Assembly: GCA_947307415.1 (NCBI GenBank)
Contig: CAMZJA010000002.1
Location: 62,001-126,000, forward strand
From: an uncultured Bacteroidales bacterium
Lineage (GTDB): Bacteria > Bacteroidota > Bacteroidia > Bacteroidales > F082
Length of the DNA stretch: 64,000 nucleotides
Reading direction: 5' to 3'
Positions within the stretch are counted from its first letter, which is position 1, and every line of letters starts with the position of its first letter. Below the pieces are notes generated by a model. It was given only the letters and a program-made list of their open reading frames with translations, made no database searches and was not told the origin of the DNA. The translations under genes and the position numbers were made by a program. This document shows positions 18,347 through 27,969 of this stretch, in pieces.

Positions 18347-20041
18347 CTAATTGCGGTTATGAATCATATTTAATGCTGTTGATTCGTCATCTGAATCCAC
18401 AAAGCATTCAAAAACGATAGGTTTGTTCGTCACCTCCGGTGATACAAATTTATCAAGCATGGCCATAAACTCATCTTTATTTGATGCTGACATATATTCA
18501 AAACCCAAATCTTCTGCATAGTGTTTGACCAGCATGGGAGATTTTTGTCCAAAATGCCCTGCTGCAGCCACGAAAGGCTCGACCTCGTCACCTAAAAGCC
18601 GATATGCCATAGCATAACATTTTTTAAACTCGAACCCCATACCATTATTAATCAACAGCAGCCTTATGTTTTTTCCCACATGACGGTTTCCCAATACATT
18701 CAAATCATAGAAAAACGCCAAATCTCCAACAACACCAAAATATAATTTATCTGGATTGGCCAAAGATGCACCGAGCAACGACGAAGTTGCCCCATCAATT
18801 CCAAATCCACCCACTGGACAAAAGATATTTATTGAGTTGTCAAATTCAGCATAGTTCCATGTGCGCAAAGTATTTAAAATACTGAGGACGACTGTAGAAT
18901 TCTCAGGTACTGCTGGTGATACTTTTTGGGCTATCCACACATTTGAATATGGCATTTGAGCAAGCTGACCATCTCGCTGCTTAGCAAGTTTATCATATTC
19001 AGATTTGCATGCCTGATAATATGATATGTCGTTTTTATTTGACTTTGAGAATTCGTCAAAGAATGCTTGTTCTGACATTTCAAACACATGGCTCAAATTA
19101 TGGAAATAGTCTCTCATTTCACCGTCGTCCGAAACTCTCCATGTACGCTTACTTCGAACCATTCTCGCAGCACCTTCTTCCCCTGTAACCCCTCCAATAT
19201 GTATCAGAGTGTCCATCTCATAAGCAGGAATATTGGCCTTGTTTAATGAAGATTGATTAATGGCCAATGGGTATTGGATGCGGTATTTACCCTGATAGTT
19301 ACTGGTTTGGTCGCATAGAACCACCGCATTATTCGATTCACAGAAGCGCTCCACGCTGCGCGTTAACTCAGCACTCCACTTTTTATGCGAGCCTACAAAT
19401 ACAGCATTATGCTCACCACCCAACAAAGGCATTTTGTCACCATAAGCAATCCTATGAATGACTCTTGCCACAGGCAGACTTTTTGCCGTCAGGGCAGTTT
19501 TTTCATTATAACTATAGCTCGTAATTAAATTCAAATGAACCGAACCTCCACCCTGTCTTTTCAATTCACAAAGTGCCTTATTTGCCTGAATCTCACAGAA
19601 CCATTCATCCTCCTTTGTTTGGCACATCGGCAATTCTACACTAATTTTGCAAGTATCCTTTGGAGGTGTCGTTCTGTCGGTAACCTGAGCACAGAGATGC
19701 CCAATATTTCTGCTGTGCTGTGATGATGTCAAAATGAGGATTGGCAGCTTACTATAATAAGCTTCTGTTGCCCCAGACATATAATTTCTCGCTGCGGTAG
19801 CTCCAGTACAACTAATCACAACAGGATCCCCCGTTTCAAATGAAAGTCCGCAAGCTATATATGCAGCAGACCTTTCGTCGACACTTGAATAAATCTCGAA
19901 AAAAGGATCGTTCTGAATACTACCCACAAAAACAGAATTAGTTGTTCCCGGAGAAGCAACTATCTTTTTGATATTATGTGCTTTTAGCAACGAAATCAAT
20001 ATCTGGTGATTTCGCTCATTCGTATAATTCAATTCTGACAT
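18347..20041 (-). CDS. Thiamine-diphosphate-dependent decarboxylase/synthase-like enzyme
   Basis: This 564-aa protein has the three-domain layout of the MenD/acetolactate synthase superfamily. SSVDERSAAYIA near residue 55 carries the cofactor-activating Glu. GVVGDLAFFYDLN followed by LLINNGMG is the ThDP/Mg-binding motif. It is paralogous along its length to the truncated gene at 1-1594. Known relatives decarboxylate a 2-keto acid and may ligate the resulting aldehyde to another carbonyl. It lacks menaquinone-pathway neighbours, so MenD itself is unlikely. Confidence 0.85.
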   Translation of the reverse strand: MSELNYTNERNHQILISLLKAHNIKKIVASPGTTNSVFVGSIQNDPFFEIYSSVDERSAAYIACGLSFETGDPVVISCTGATAARNYMSGATEAYYSKLPILILTSSQHSRNIGHLCAQVTDRTTPPKDTCKISVELPMCQTKEDEWFCEIQANKALCELKRQGGGSVHLNLITSYSYNEKTALTAKSLPVARVIHRIAYGDKMPLLGGEHNAVFVGSHKKWSAELTRSVERFCESNNAVVLCDQTSNYQGKYRIQYPLAINQSSLNKANIPAYEMDTLIHIGGVTGEEGAARMVRSKRTWRVSDDGEMRDYFHNLSHVFEMSEQAFFDEFSKSNKNDISYYQACKSEYDKLAKQRDGQLAQMPYSNVWIAQKVSPAVPENSTVVLSILNTLRTWNYAEFDNSINIFCPVGGFGIDGATSSLLGASLANPDKLYFGVVGDLAFFYDLNVLGNRHVGKNIRLLLINNGMGFEFKKCYAMAYRLLGDEVEPFVAAAGHFGQKSPMLVKHYAEDLGFEYMSASNKDEFMAMLDKFVSPEVTNKPIVFECFVDSDDESTALNMIHNRN

Positions 20042-20052
20042 AATTATCTAGT

Positions 20053-21165
20053 TTATTTACAATTATCCAATTCCATCTTCAAGAAATTCAGAGAATCTAT
20101 TCTTGCATCCGATATCCTTGAATGTACTGCGTCATAATCGACATCCGTTTTGTATGCTTCGTCACCATTGACAAGTAACCTGTCAGAAAGGCCGAACAAG
20201 GCCAACAACTCGGCTATCTTTGAATCACCAGATTCGCGCGAGAAAGCCACGTATGGTCTTCTGAACTGTGTGGCAAAGATGATGCCATGGAATGAATTAG
20301 TCACCATAAATTCGCAGTTTTTCACAAGCGACATAAACTCTTCAATCCCTGCATCATACGCCATGCGATGTCTATCGGCATTTTCCGCGCGAAGACTGAT
20401 ATCAACCACCTTCCATCCATTTTGACTGGCCACCCTTTCGGCATAGTCGAACATCTTCTTGTTATAACGACGTGCATATAGAAGTAAGTACTTCTCTTTT
20501 TCTATTCTTGGTGCGGTGATTTCTTCATAATCTTTGGCCTCAAGCAAGAGAGTCGGGTCAATAGTGCGAAACACCGGCAAGTTGGTATGCTCTTTCACGT
20601 AAGGAATCATCTTATTCTCACGGATACCCAGTGCCTTGAAGTTTTTCAGTTTCTGATTAAGGATGGCGTATGTTTCGTCATTGAAATGGGCATCACCGAA
20701 ACTTGCAGCATACGAAACGGCATAGCCATTCTTCATGCAAGGGTATTCAGCGAAATAAGCATCCTCGAATCCGTTCCATTCATCAATGCAGAAAATCGTG
20801 TCGCTACCACATACAAAACCATCTATCTGCTCGTCCTTTATAATCTCGTTAAAATTTTTGCAGAAGTATGTTTTCTTTGTTTTTATAAATCTGCGGTTAT
20901 AAAAAGTGTCGAACTTATGATAGTTCACCCTTATGGCGGGCATGCTTAACTCAAGATTCCGACGCGAATCGGCATCCGTGTCCCACATGTGCTTCATGGG
21001 GTTAAGGATGTCGCGCTCTTCCATCATTTTGGGACAATAGTCAACCAATTTGGCCACGTATCCCAAATTCTCAACGCTCCTACACAAAGCCCACGACTGC
21101 AAAGCTGAGCCGTAGTTTGTGAAGTTTACGTGAGTATTACAACTAACTATTCCGAACGTCTTCAT
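20053..21165 (-). CDS. Polysaccharide pyruvyltransferase family protein
   Basis: This 370-aa protein has NFTNYGSALQSWAL at the N-terminus and TNSFHGIIFATQFRRPYVAF near the C-terminus, the PF04230 pattern also seen at 2483-3592. It should act on a glycan, by pyruvylation or a related transfer. It lies 11 bp upstream of the second ThDP enzyme, the same gene association as at the left edge. ATG at 21165 gives the complete N-terminal motif. Confidence 0.82.
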   Translation of the reverse strand: MKTFGIVSCNTHVNFTNYGSALQSWALCRSVENLGYVAKLVDYCPKMMEERDILNPMKHMWDTDADSRRNLELSMPAIRVNYHKFDTFYNRRFIKTKKTYFCKNFNEIIKDEQIDGFVCGSDTIFCIDEWNGFEDAYFAEYPCMKNGYAVSYAASFGDAHFNDETYAILNQKLKNFKALGIRENKMIPYVKEHTNLPVFRTIDPTLLLEAKDYEEITAPRIEKEKYLLLYARRYNKKMFDYAERVASQNGWKVVDISLRAENADRHRMAYDAGIEEFMSLVKNCEFMVTNSFHGIIFATQFRRPYVAFSRESGDSKIAELLALFGLSDRLLVNGDEAYKTDVDYDAVHSRISDARIDSLNFLKMELDNCK

Positions 21166-21247
21166 ATATTATATAAACAATTAAACAATCCAGTAAGAAT
21201 ATCTTACTTTGATAACTAGTATACTGTAAAGTGATTCGATTATCGAC

Positions 21248-22213
21248 TCAATTTTTGGCGTTTTTTTGAGAGCCTATAGAATCAAGCATACGTTGCACCA
21301 TATTAAACAAGAAGGCAATTACTGAAGTCATCGCAAATACAATGATTGTGATAACTATAATATTATCTGACGGAATTAACCTTATAAAATACTTGGTTGC
21401 AATAACTTGAGCCAGGTATATCTCTAAAGTGTATTTACCAACCCATGAAAAAGCACGACCTATACGCGTTTCATTAATAATAACAATATAACGGTTAAGC
21501 ACAAATAAAAACAAAGGGATTATACACGCATAAGAAATAAGCTGGTTTTGGACAAAAAACGAACATGCCACTGCAATAAGAAATATTGATGCGGTTTTCT
21601 CGGATTCGCCATTTCTAATATAGAAATAAGTTAGTATGGCCAAGTAGTATAATGGCAACCTCATAGCAAATAAATTCACAAATAATTTCGAAAGAGGATA
21701 TGCAGCCAAAATAGATACGAATAAGAACAGAATTTCCATCCTTCGATTATTATATACTCTCTTAACTAATAAAAAGGCCAAAGGATAGAGCGCATATAGT
21801 ATTAACAAAGATGGGACATACCATTCAATTCGCTCTAAAACAAACTTTAACGCAGAGATTCCTGAGATTTGTTGAAGAAACAATACTATCCTATCATAAG
21901 AAGAAACATCTTGGTAGAACCAGAATAGTGCGACAAACAAAAAAGTAACATATACCGGGAATATTCTTTTAATTCTTCTCCAGTAAAAGTTTATCAAATT
22001 GCTCTTTTCAAATGAAAAGCCCAATCCAACAAGAGATAAGAAGAAGAATATATCAACACCTATAGCTGCACTAGAAAAGAAAAACTCACCTCCAATGAAA
22101 GTGCGAATCCCCTTGTAAGTTCCAACGAATTGAGTAATGTGGCATAATATTATTGCAACTATCGATACACCCATTAAAAAATGCCTATTAGCCTTGCTGC
22201 AAATCTTATCCAT
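21248..22213 (-). CDS. Acyltransferase-3 family membrane protein
   Basis: This 321-aa protein has about ten hydrophobic segments and starts with RHFLMGVSIVAIILCHITQF, corresponding to the conserved N-terminal helix with a CH dyad in place of GH. IDIFFFLSLVGLGFS matches the second-helix FxxSGxx region. The family O-acylates sugars on the periplasmic side. Unlike the acyltransferase genes at 12835 and 30174 it has no long G tract and is intact, so it could be the constitutive activity. It lies 38 bp downstream of the flippase gene. Confidence 0.82.
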   Translation of the reverse strand: MDKICSKANRHFLMGVSIVAIILCHITQFVGTYKGIRTFIGGEFFFSSAAIGVDIFFFLSLVGLGFSFEKSNLINFYWRRIKRIFPVYVTFLFVALFWFYQDVSSYDRIVLFLQQISGISALKFVLERIEWYVPSLLILYALYPLAFLLVKRVYNNRRMEILFLFVSILAAYPLSKLFVNLFAMRLPLYYLAILTYFYIRNGESEKTASIFLIAVACSFFVQNQLISYACIIPLFLFVLNRYIVIINETRIGRAFSWVGKYTLEIYLAQVIATKYFIRLIPSDNIIVITIIVFAMTSVIAFLFNMVQRMLDSIGSQKNAKN

Positions 22214-22251
22214 TTAATTTATTTAAAGTAACATTATTATAATACTGCTGT

Positions 22252-23790
22252 TTATTTTTTCCTTTTTATTTTAGACAAGAAACCGACAATATATTTATGT
22301 ACCAATTGACGCTCGTTTTTATTTAATCCAAATAAAAACGCAGAACCTACTACCGAAAAAACACATACAAATACAACAATAATCAGCCTTGCAATTCCTG
22401 GTTCAATGGTAAAATATAACAACCCAGGTATAATTACAGATACTGTTGACGCTATCATAAGAGGAATAATCAAATGATACACATATTGCCTCATTGATAA
22501 ATTAATCTCTTTTTTCACAAGATATACCTTAACAAACTGGACTATTAATGTAATAACCAATTGAACAATGAAGACACTCTCTGGAGGATACCCTATACGC
22601 AAAGCAAGATACGAGAGGATTATGATAAACACATTAAAGCACCCTACAACGATTTGGAACTTTTTGATCTTGCCGGTTGCCGAATTAGCTGTCCCTATAG
22701 GATTCTCAAGAGCACCAATCAACATTGTCAACAAAGATATTCGAAGAAACGCAATTGTATGTTCCGGAACATTGACCAACCATAATTTAAGGATTATATC
22801 CGCTTCCAAAAAAATGGGAAGCTCCAGTATTAACAGTAAAAAAAATGAAAACTTAGAACTAAAGAAGATAAGACTATGCATTCGATTGAAGTCCTGTGCA
22901 GCATAGGACTTTGTAATCTGTGGATTTGCCGCCATTTGAAAATTCGTCACAAAACCTTTTACAGAACTCTGTATATTAACGGCAATACCTCTTGCTGCAT
23001 TTATGACAGGGCCACAAAACATATTAAGCATAATGTTAACACCTTGTGTATAACCCACCCAAATTAGATTTCCTATAAGGCTCCACCCTGCAAATGATGT
23101 CATTTCCTTCATCAGCGGCCAATCCTTTACAAAATGGAATTTTGTCTCGGGGAAATGACGACCACAATAAATTCCATATATTAATCGATTCATCACTTGG
23201 ATAAGCATTAATAACAAAGCATAGATAATGAGTTTATCATATGGAGTGACAGAAACCAAATATACTATTCCTAAATTGAGAGTTGTATTCAATACTTGTA
23301 CAAATGCGAATACATTCATACGTTCATGTGCGATAATAATTGCATCATACGGCACACATATTACGGAAAGTGCTGTTGTAATGATTGAGAATTGATATAC
23401 CCAAAGAGCGGCTGTCATTCGACCTTCTGGAATATTCAATTTCTCATAGAAGAACCATAACCCAACCGTTTCACACAGTACAACAATCAACAGAGCCAAA
23501 CCGGTGAAAATCATTATACTAAGTGAGAACACCTTTTTTACATCTTCATAATTGCCCTTCCCAATAGAGTATGTAATATACCTATGTACAGAATTACCCA
23601 TCGCCGACCGGATAAAACCGAACATTGCCACTATACTACCTACAACATTATACAAACCATAGTCTTCAAATCCCAGTGCATTTAAAACAATTCTGGCAGT
23701 GAAGAGAGAGAGGATTAAACTATAGAACATCCTCAGGTATAGCAAGAGGGTGTTCTTGGCAATTCGTTGATTGTTTGACAGCTCAGCCAT
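22252..23790 (-). CDS. wzx: Wzx-type lipid-linked oligosaccharide flippase
   Basis: This 512-aa protein has about 12-14 hydrophobic segments and the layout of the polysaccharide transport/MVF-MATE family. NTLLLYLRMFYSLILSLFTARIVL at the N-terminus and GFEDYGLYNVVGSIVAMFGF shortly after are typical of Bacteroidales Wzx proteins. It should flip the undecaprenyl-linked repeat unit to the periplasm for polymerisation by the EpsG/Wzy-like protein at 6719. Confidence 0.9.
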   Translation of the reverse strand: MAELSNNQRIAKNTLLLYLRMFYSLILSLFTARIVLNALGFEDYGLYNVVGSIVAMFGFIRSAMGNSVHRYITYSIGKGNYEDVKKVFSLSIMIFTGLALLIVVLCETVGLWFFYEKLNIPEGRMTAALWVYQFSIITTALSVICVPYDAIIIAHERMNVFAFVQVLNTTLNLGIVYLVSVTPYDKLIIYALLLMLIQVMNRLIYGIYCGRHFPETKFHFVKDWPLMKEMTSFAGWSLIGNLIWVGYTQGVNIMLNMFCGPVINAARGIAVNIQSSVKGFVTNFQMAANPQITKSYAAQDFNRMHSLIFFSSKFSFFLLLILELPIFLEADIILKLWLVNVPEHTIAFLRISLLTMLIGALENPIGTANSATGKIKKFQIVVGCFNVFIIILSYLALRIGYPPESVFIVQLVITLIVQFVKVYLVKKEINLSMRQYVYHLIIPLMIASTVSVIIPGLLYFTIEPGIARLIIVVFVCVFSVVGSAFLFGLNKNERQLVHKYIVGFLSKIKRKK

Positions 23791-23806
23791 TATCTTTTAT
23801 TATCCT

Positions 23807-24919
23807 TCAGAACTCGTTGATCAAATTAACTATTATCACTACTTCTTCGATTGTAATATTCGGCCCAATCGGCAGGCTCAACTCTTCATCTGCGATCTTC
23901 TCTGTGATAGGCAGACTTATGTTGTTCCACGTTTTGTAACATTCCTGCTTATGTGGTGGAATAGGATAGTGAATTACAGTACCCACACCATTCTGCTCAA
24001 GATAGTCATGCAAGGCATCACGCTTACCATTTGCTACCAGTATCGGGAAGAGATGATAAGCATTCTGCTCATCTGGCAAACGGTCAGGCAACGCCACCAA
24101 CGGATTGTTGATATGATCATAATAATAGTTAGCCACTTCCTTACGATGGGCATTATCCTCAACCAAATATTTCAGTTTTACATCCAGCACCGCAGCCTGA
24201 ATTTCATCCAAACGGCTATTGCGCCCCGTGTATTTGAACACATATTTTTTCTGCGAGCCATAGTTGGCCAATGCACGGACAGCAGCAGCCAATTCAGAGT
24301 CATTGGTAGTTACAGCACCACCATCACCTAAGGCACCAAGGTTCTTGCCAGGATAGAAGCTATGGCCTGCTGCATCACCGATGGAGCCAGTGGTGCGACC
24401 ATCAGTATGCTTACAACCGTGAGCCTGAGCGTTGTCCTCTATGAGTTTCAGGTTATACTTCTTGCACAGCTCACCTATCTTATCGGTATAAGCATTGCGA
24501 CCATAGAGGTGGACAATAGCAACAGCCTTTGTTCTCGGAGTAATGGCAGTTTCAATGAGGTCATCATCAATCTCCAGAGTATTGAGTTTAGGCTCCACAA
24601 GAATAGGCTTCAATCCGTTCTCAGTGATGGATAGTATAGTGGCGATATAAGTGTTTGCCGGCACAATCACCTCGTCACCTGGCAGCATCACGCCCATCTC
24701 AATATAGGCACGGAAGATCCAGATAAGAGCATCCAGACCGTTGGCACAGCCAATACAGTACTTGGACCCTATGAACTTGGCATAGTTCTCTTCAAAGCGT
24801 TTGTTCTCTTCACCTTGAAGGTACCAGCCACTATTAACCACACGGGTTACAGCCTCATTAATCTCTGCGCCATGAAGGGCAGTAACATCTTTTAATGATA
24901 AAAACGGAATACTATTCAT
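23807..24919 (-). CDS. DegT/DnrJ/EryC1 sugar aminotransferase, FdtB/QdtB-like
   Basis: This 370-aa PLP-dependent aminotransferase has the family motif [20 protein letters not shown] with the Schiff-base Lys, and EDNAQAHGC for cofactor binding. The next genes upstream are an ankyrin-containing sugar N-formyltransferase and two FdtA/QdtA-like 3,4-ketoisomerases. The best assignment is therefore the 3-aminotransferase converting a dTDP-3-keto-6-deoxyhexose to dTDP-3-amino-3,6-dideoxyhexose (Qui3N or Fuc3N). The stereochemistry depends on the ketoisomerase and cannot be told here. Confidence 0.85.
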   Translation of the reverse strand: MNSIPFLSLKDVTALHGAEINEAVTRVVNSGWYLQGEENKRFEENYAKFIGSKYCIGCANGLDALIWIFRAYIEMGVMLPGDEVIVPANTYIATILSITENGLKPILVEPKLNTLEIDDDLIETAITPRTKAVAIVHLYGRNAYTDKIGELCKKYNLKLIEDNAQAHGCKHTDGRTTGSIGDAAGHSFYPGKNLGALGDGGAVTTNDSELAAAVRALANYGSQKKYVFKYTGRNSRLDEIQAAVLDVKLKYLVEDNAHRKEVANYYYDHINNPLVALPDRLPDEQNAYHLFPILVANGKRDALHDYLEQNGVGTVIHYPIPPHKQECYKTWNNISLPITEKIADEELSLPIGPNITIEEVVIIVNLINEF

Positions 24920-24923
24920 GATA

Positions 24924-26123
24924 TCAATTAATAGTCATTTTTAATATTTTCAACTTTAAATTTTCGTCAATGTATTCAAACAGGTTCTTCCCTGCATAGT
25001 CCTTTAGATAAGGGTTCGCTCCTTTGCTTAGCAAGTACTTAAACAACCGGTCATCATTCGTGTTCAGCATTCCATTTTTTGCAAACATTATTACGGTCGT
25101 CCCCTTGTGGTTTCTCGCATTAATATCACTCCCCAAGGACACTAAATACTTTGCTGTTTCGAGCTGGTTATTATATGCCGCAACCATCAATAATGTCCAA
25201 CCATGTGTTTTCTCATGCTCTGTAACATACTTTGACAAGCAAGGAATCTGTCTTAACGCATCAATGTTTCCATCTTTGACAAGTTCTTGAATATACTCAA
25301 ACCGATCCTTGTAGAGTATGATATCGTAATCAATTGTAGCCACACGGAACGAATAATCATCCTCTGCTATCATTGTCCCAGGTTTGTCAATACTTTTTGA
25401 AGAAGTAATCTGGGTAAATGCTATCGGCGTGTTGCCGTATTTAGGTAGTTGAAATGCTCTGAAAGAATATGCCCTTATCTGACTGTCAATCTGTTTGGCT
25501 GTCCTATTAAAATCCACCTCAACCGTGGCATAATCAATTTCTGTGCGTGAATAATAGGTTGAATCTGCTGCGGGTTGCGGATGTGCCAAATAAGAATGAT
25601 TGACCACTGCCGGCAAATTGGCAATCACCACCTGCGTACCAGTCTCGATGAGTTTCAAGTACAGGCTGCTACATGTTTCATCTTCCGATATCATAATATC
25701 TTTCTGGTCAATGATATCTCCAGTATCAATACCAGCCTCCATCAGATGGAAGGTAACGGCAGTAATTCTTTCATCGTTTAGGATAGGCATAGCAGCAGTA
25801 TGGCATCCCTTATATTTAGGCAACTTGGAAAAGTGAATGTTAAATAGTTCCTTCGACTTAAATCTATCTGGCCTGATGATACGGTCAAATTCAGTCGAAA
25901 GAAAAATCAAATCTTCCCATTCGTAAACATCTTTTAAGGTAACCACCTCCACCCCATTCTCCTCTGCATACTTTTTTAAAGAACGCTGAAAGCCATCTGC
26001 ACCATCGTCGTTCTTGTTTGGTATTGCATAGACCTCCATGTCAGGATAAAATTCCCGAATGTACTCGCAAACACTAACGGCAATATTGTTCTTTCCGCCG
26101 ATACAGATTCTCATATTAAACAA
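24924..26123 (-). CDS. dTDP-amino-sugar N-formyltransferase with C-terminal ankyrin repeats (QdtF-like)
   Basis: Residues 1 to about 200 form a formyltransferase domain: [14 protein letters not shown] contains the catalytic-type Asn and His, and [11 protein letters not shown] supplies the Asp. From about residue 310, ankyrin repeats begin ([20 protein letters not shown], then [20 protein letters not shown] and a third). QdtF of Providencia alcalifaciens, which N-formylates dTDP-Qui3N using N10-formyl-THF, has the same layout, and its ankyrin repeat binds a second nucleotide sugar. Context with ketoisomerase and aminotransferase genes supports this role. Confidence 0.85.
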   Translation of the reverse strand: MFNMRICIGGKNNIAVSVCEYIREFYPDMEVYAIPNKNDDGADGFQRSLKKYAEENGVEVVTLKDVYEWEDLIFLSTEFDRIIRPDRFKSKELFNIHFSKLPKYKGCHTAAMPILNDERITAVTFHLMEAGIDTGDIIDQKDIMISEDETCSSLYLKLIETGTQVVIANLPAVVNHSYLAHPQPAADSTYYSRTEIDYATVEVDFNRTAKQIDSQIRAYSFRAFQLPKYGNTPIAFTQITSSKSIDKPGTMIAEDDYSFRVATIDYDIILYKDRFEYIQELVKDGNIDALRQIPCLSKYVTEHEKTHGWTLLMVAAYNNQLETAKYLVSLGSDINARNHKGTTVIMFAKNGMLNTNDDRLFKYLLSKGANPYLKDYAGKNLFEYIDENLKLKILKMTIN

Positions 26124-26147
26124 TATCTAATCAACAACAATCAAAAA

Positions 26148-26570
26148 TTATCTTGCAGCACGAAATCTTAAAAACTCATCATAATCACGAATATAGTCTT
26201 CCTTTTGGTACACCTCACTTGCTAATACCATACATACAGCACCAGAAGAGAAATCATCCAAATCACGCCACATACCAGGCTTTACATACAAGCCTTGATA
26301 TGGACGGTTTAGAAAGAAACTGCGTTTGCATTTCCCATCATCCAAGGTAACAGTAAAGGAACCAGAGGCAGCAATGATCAATTGACTCAATTCTTTGTGA
26401 GCGTGAGAGCCTCGATTCTCTCCACCAGGGACATCATAGAGGTAGTACACTCGCTTTACATCGAAGGGCAATGTTTCCCCGTTCTCAACCACTGTAAGAT
26501 TTCCCTTGCGGTCGCTGTGATGCTTGTCCAACTCCACCATGGAGCAGTCAAAAACACTATATTTTTCCAT
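26148..26570 (-). CDS. fdtA: FdtA/QdtA-like dTDP-6-deoxyhex-4-ulose 3,4-ketoisomerase
   Basis: This 140-aa single-cupin protein has VPGGENRGSHAHKELSQLII, the RGxHAH active-site motif of the FdtA/QdtA/WxcM family, and PYQGLYVKPGMWRDL later in the barrel. The family isomerises dTDP-4-keto-6-deoxyglucose to the 3-keto sugar. It overlaps its tandem paralogue upstream by 14 bp. Both His residues of the HAH motif are present here, so this copy is the better candidate for the classical reaction. Confidence 0.83.
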   Translation of the reverse strand: MEKYSVFDCSMVELDKHHSDRKGNLTVVENGETLPFDVKRVYYLYDVPGGENRGSHAHKELSQLIIAASGSFTVTLDDGKCKRSFFLNRPYQGLYVKPGMWRDLDDFSSGAVCMVLASEVYQKEDYIRDYDEFLRFRAAR

Positions 26571-26976
26571 CGTGTTTCAGTTTTAGGAATTCATCATATT
26601 CGCGAATATAGTCTTCTTGGCTATAATGTTCAGAGCCAAATTCCAATGCCAAGGAATTGGTGGAGAAATTGTTAATTTCGCGCCACAAACCAGCTGGCAC
26701 ATAGAGCCCATAATAGGAGCGGTTCAGTGTGAAAGTCTTTTTATTTTCGCCATCATCTATTTCCACATCAAACGAGCCAGACAACGCAACCATAAACTCT
26801 TGGTTCTGTTTAAAAGCGTGGCCTCCACGGATTTCCCCTCCCGGCACATCGTATATCCAATACGTCCGCTTGATTTCAAACGGGATGTGGTTCAACTGTT
26901 CCACGAAAGAAAGATTCCCTCTTGCATCAAGAAAACGTGGAAGTTCCGCTATCTTAACATCGTCAATAGTTGCCAT
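26557..26976 (-). CDS. FdtA/WxcM-like cupin, divergent tandem paralogue
   Basis: This 139-aa protein aligns along its length with its neighbour at 26148. The active-site motif reads GEIRGGHAFKQNQEFMVA, so the second His of the HAH pair is Phe. The rest of the cupin (SYYGLYVPAGLWREI, SEDYIREYDEFL-type ending) is conserved. It may have a different ketoisomerase or epimerase specificity, or form a hetero-oligomer with its neighbour. It lies one base past the rfbA stop. Confidence 0.78.
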   Translation of the reverse strand: MATIDDVKIAELPRFLDARGNLSFVEQLNHIPFEIKRTYWIYDVPGGEIRGGHAFKQNQEFMVALSGSFDVEIDDGENKKTFTLNRSYYGLYVPAGLWREINNFSTNSLALEFGSEHYSQEDYIREYDEFLKLKHDGKI

Positions 26977-26977
26977 A

Positions 26978-27889
26978 TTATTGTCTAAAAGTATCTGAAT
27001 CCACTTCTTCTTTTTTCTCTTCTATCACACGTAATAGATATTGACCATACTGGTTCTTCAACATAGGCTTGGCTAATTCGCGCATCCTTTCTTCGCTAAT
27101 CCAACCCTTACGGTAAGCAATTCCCTCTAGGCATGCCACTTTCAAACCCTGTCGTTTTTCAATCACTTCAATGAATGTGGAAGCCTCACTCAGACTATCA
27201 TGTGTGCCAGTATCAAGCCATGCGAAACCACGACCGAAGACCTGTACTTTCAGTTCGCCATTTTTCAGGAATTCCTGATTTACAGTGGTGATTTCCAACT
27301 CTCCACGAGCTGAAGGTTTAATATGCTTAGCTACATCTACCACCTTGTTGGGATAGAAGTAGAGTCCCACTACGGCATAATTAGATTTAGGTTCCTTCGG
27401 TTTCTCTTCAATGCTGAGGCAGTTGCCTTCTCTATCAAATTCAGCAACGCCATAGCGTTCCGGATCAGATACCCAGTAACCAAAGACTGTAGCTTTGCCA
27501 TTCTCTTCTGCATCTTGCACGGCAGTCTTCAGCAGTTTGGTGAATCCTGCGCCATAGAAGATGTTATCACCGAGAACCAGACAGGCAGAATCGTTACCGA
27601 TGAACTTCTCACCAATAATAAAAGCCTGTGCAAGGCCATCGGGAGAAGGTTGTTCGGCATACTCGAAATGTACGCCATAGTCACTACCATCGTCAAGCAG
27701 GCGTTTGAAACCAGGAAGGTCGTATGGTGTTGAAATAATTAGAATATCTCTGATACCTGCCAGCATAAGAGCAGAAATAGGATAATAAACCATCGGTTTA
27801 TCGTAAATGGGGAGTAACTGCTTACTGACACCCTTAGTGATAGGGTAAAGCCTTGTTCCGGAACCACCGGCGAGTACTATGCCTTTCAT
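26978..27889 (-). CDS. rfbA: Glucose-1-phosphate thymidylyltransferase (copy 1)
   Basis: This 303-aa protein starts with [19 protein letters not shown], the nucleotide-binding signature of RmlA/RfbA, and has [19 protein letters not shown] and [15 protein letters not shown]. It makes dTDP-glucose from dTTP and glucose-1-phosphate. It heads the dTDP-amino-sugar branch (ketoisomerases, formyltransferase, aminotransferase). A 4,6-dehydratase (RmlB) is needed for that branch and is not in the window. A second copy lies at 49295-50224. Confidence 0.95.
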   Translation of the reverse strand: MKGIVLAGGSGTRLYPITKGVSKQLLPIYDKPMVYYPISALMLAGIRDILIISTPYDLPGFKRLLDDGSDYGVHFEYAEQPSPDGLAQAFIIGEKFIGNDSACLVLGDNIFYGAGFTKLLKTAVQDAEENGKATVFGYWVSDPERYGVAEFDREGNCLSIEEKPKEPKSNYAVVGLYFYPNKVVDVAKHIKPSARGELEITTVNQEFLKNGELKVQVFGRGFAWLDTGTHDSLSEASTFIEVIEKRQGLKVACLEGIAYRKGWISEERMRELAKPMLKNQYGQYLLRVIEEKKEEVDSDTFRQ

Positions 27890-27969
27890 AAAAAAAGTAT
27901 TAATCTTTGTTCTGGCAGGCAGTATCGAACTGCAAACTATCGTTCCACCTGAGCTGCCAGAAATCTATT

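Noticed and set aside
18347-20041. Menaquinone enzyme MenD or phosphonopyruvate decarboxylase
   Set aside because: No other men genes and no PEP mutase are present, and the length (564 aa) exceeds that of phosphonopyruvate decarboxylases; only the superfamily can be supported.
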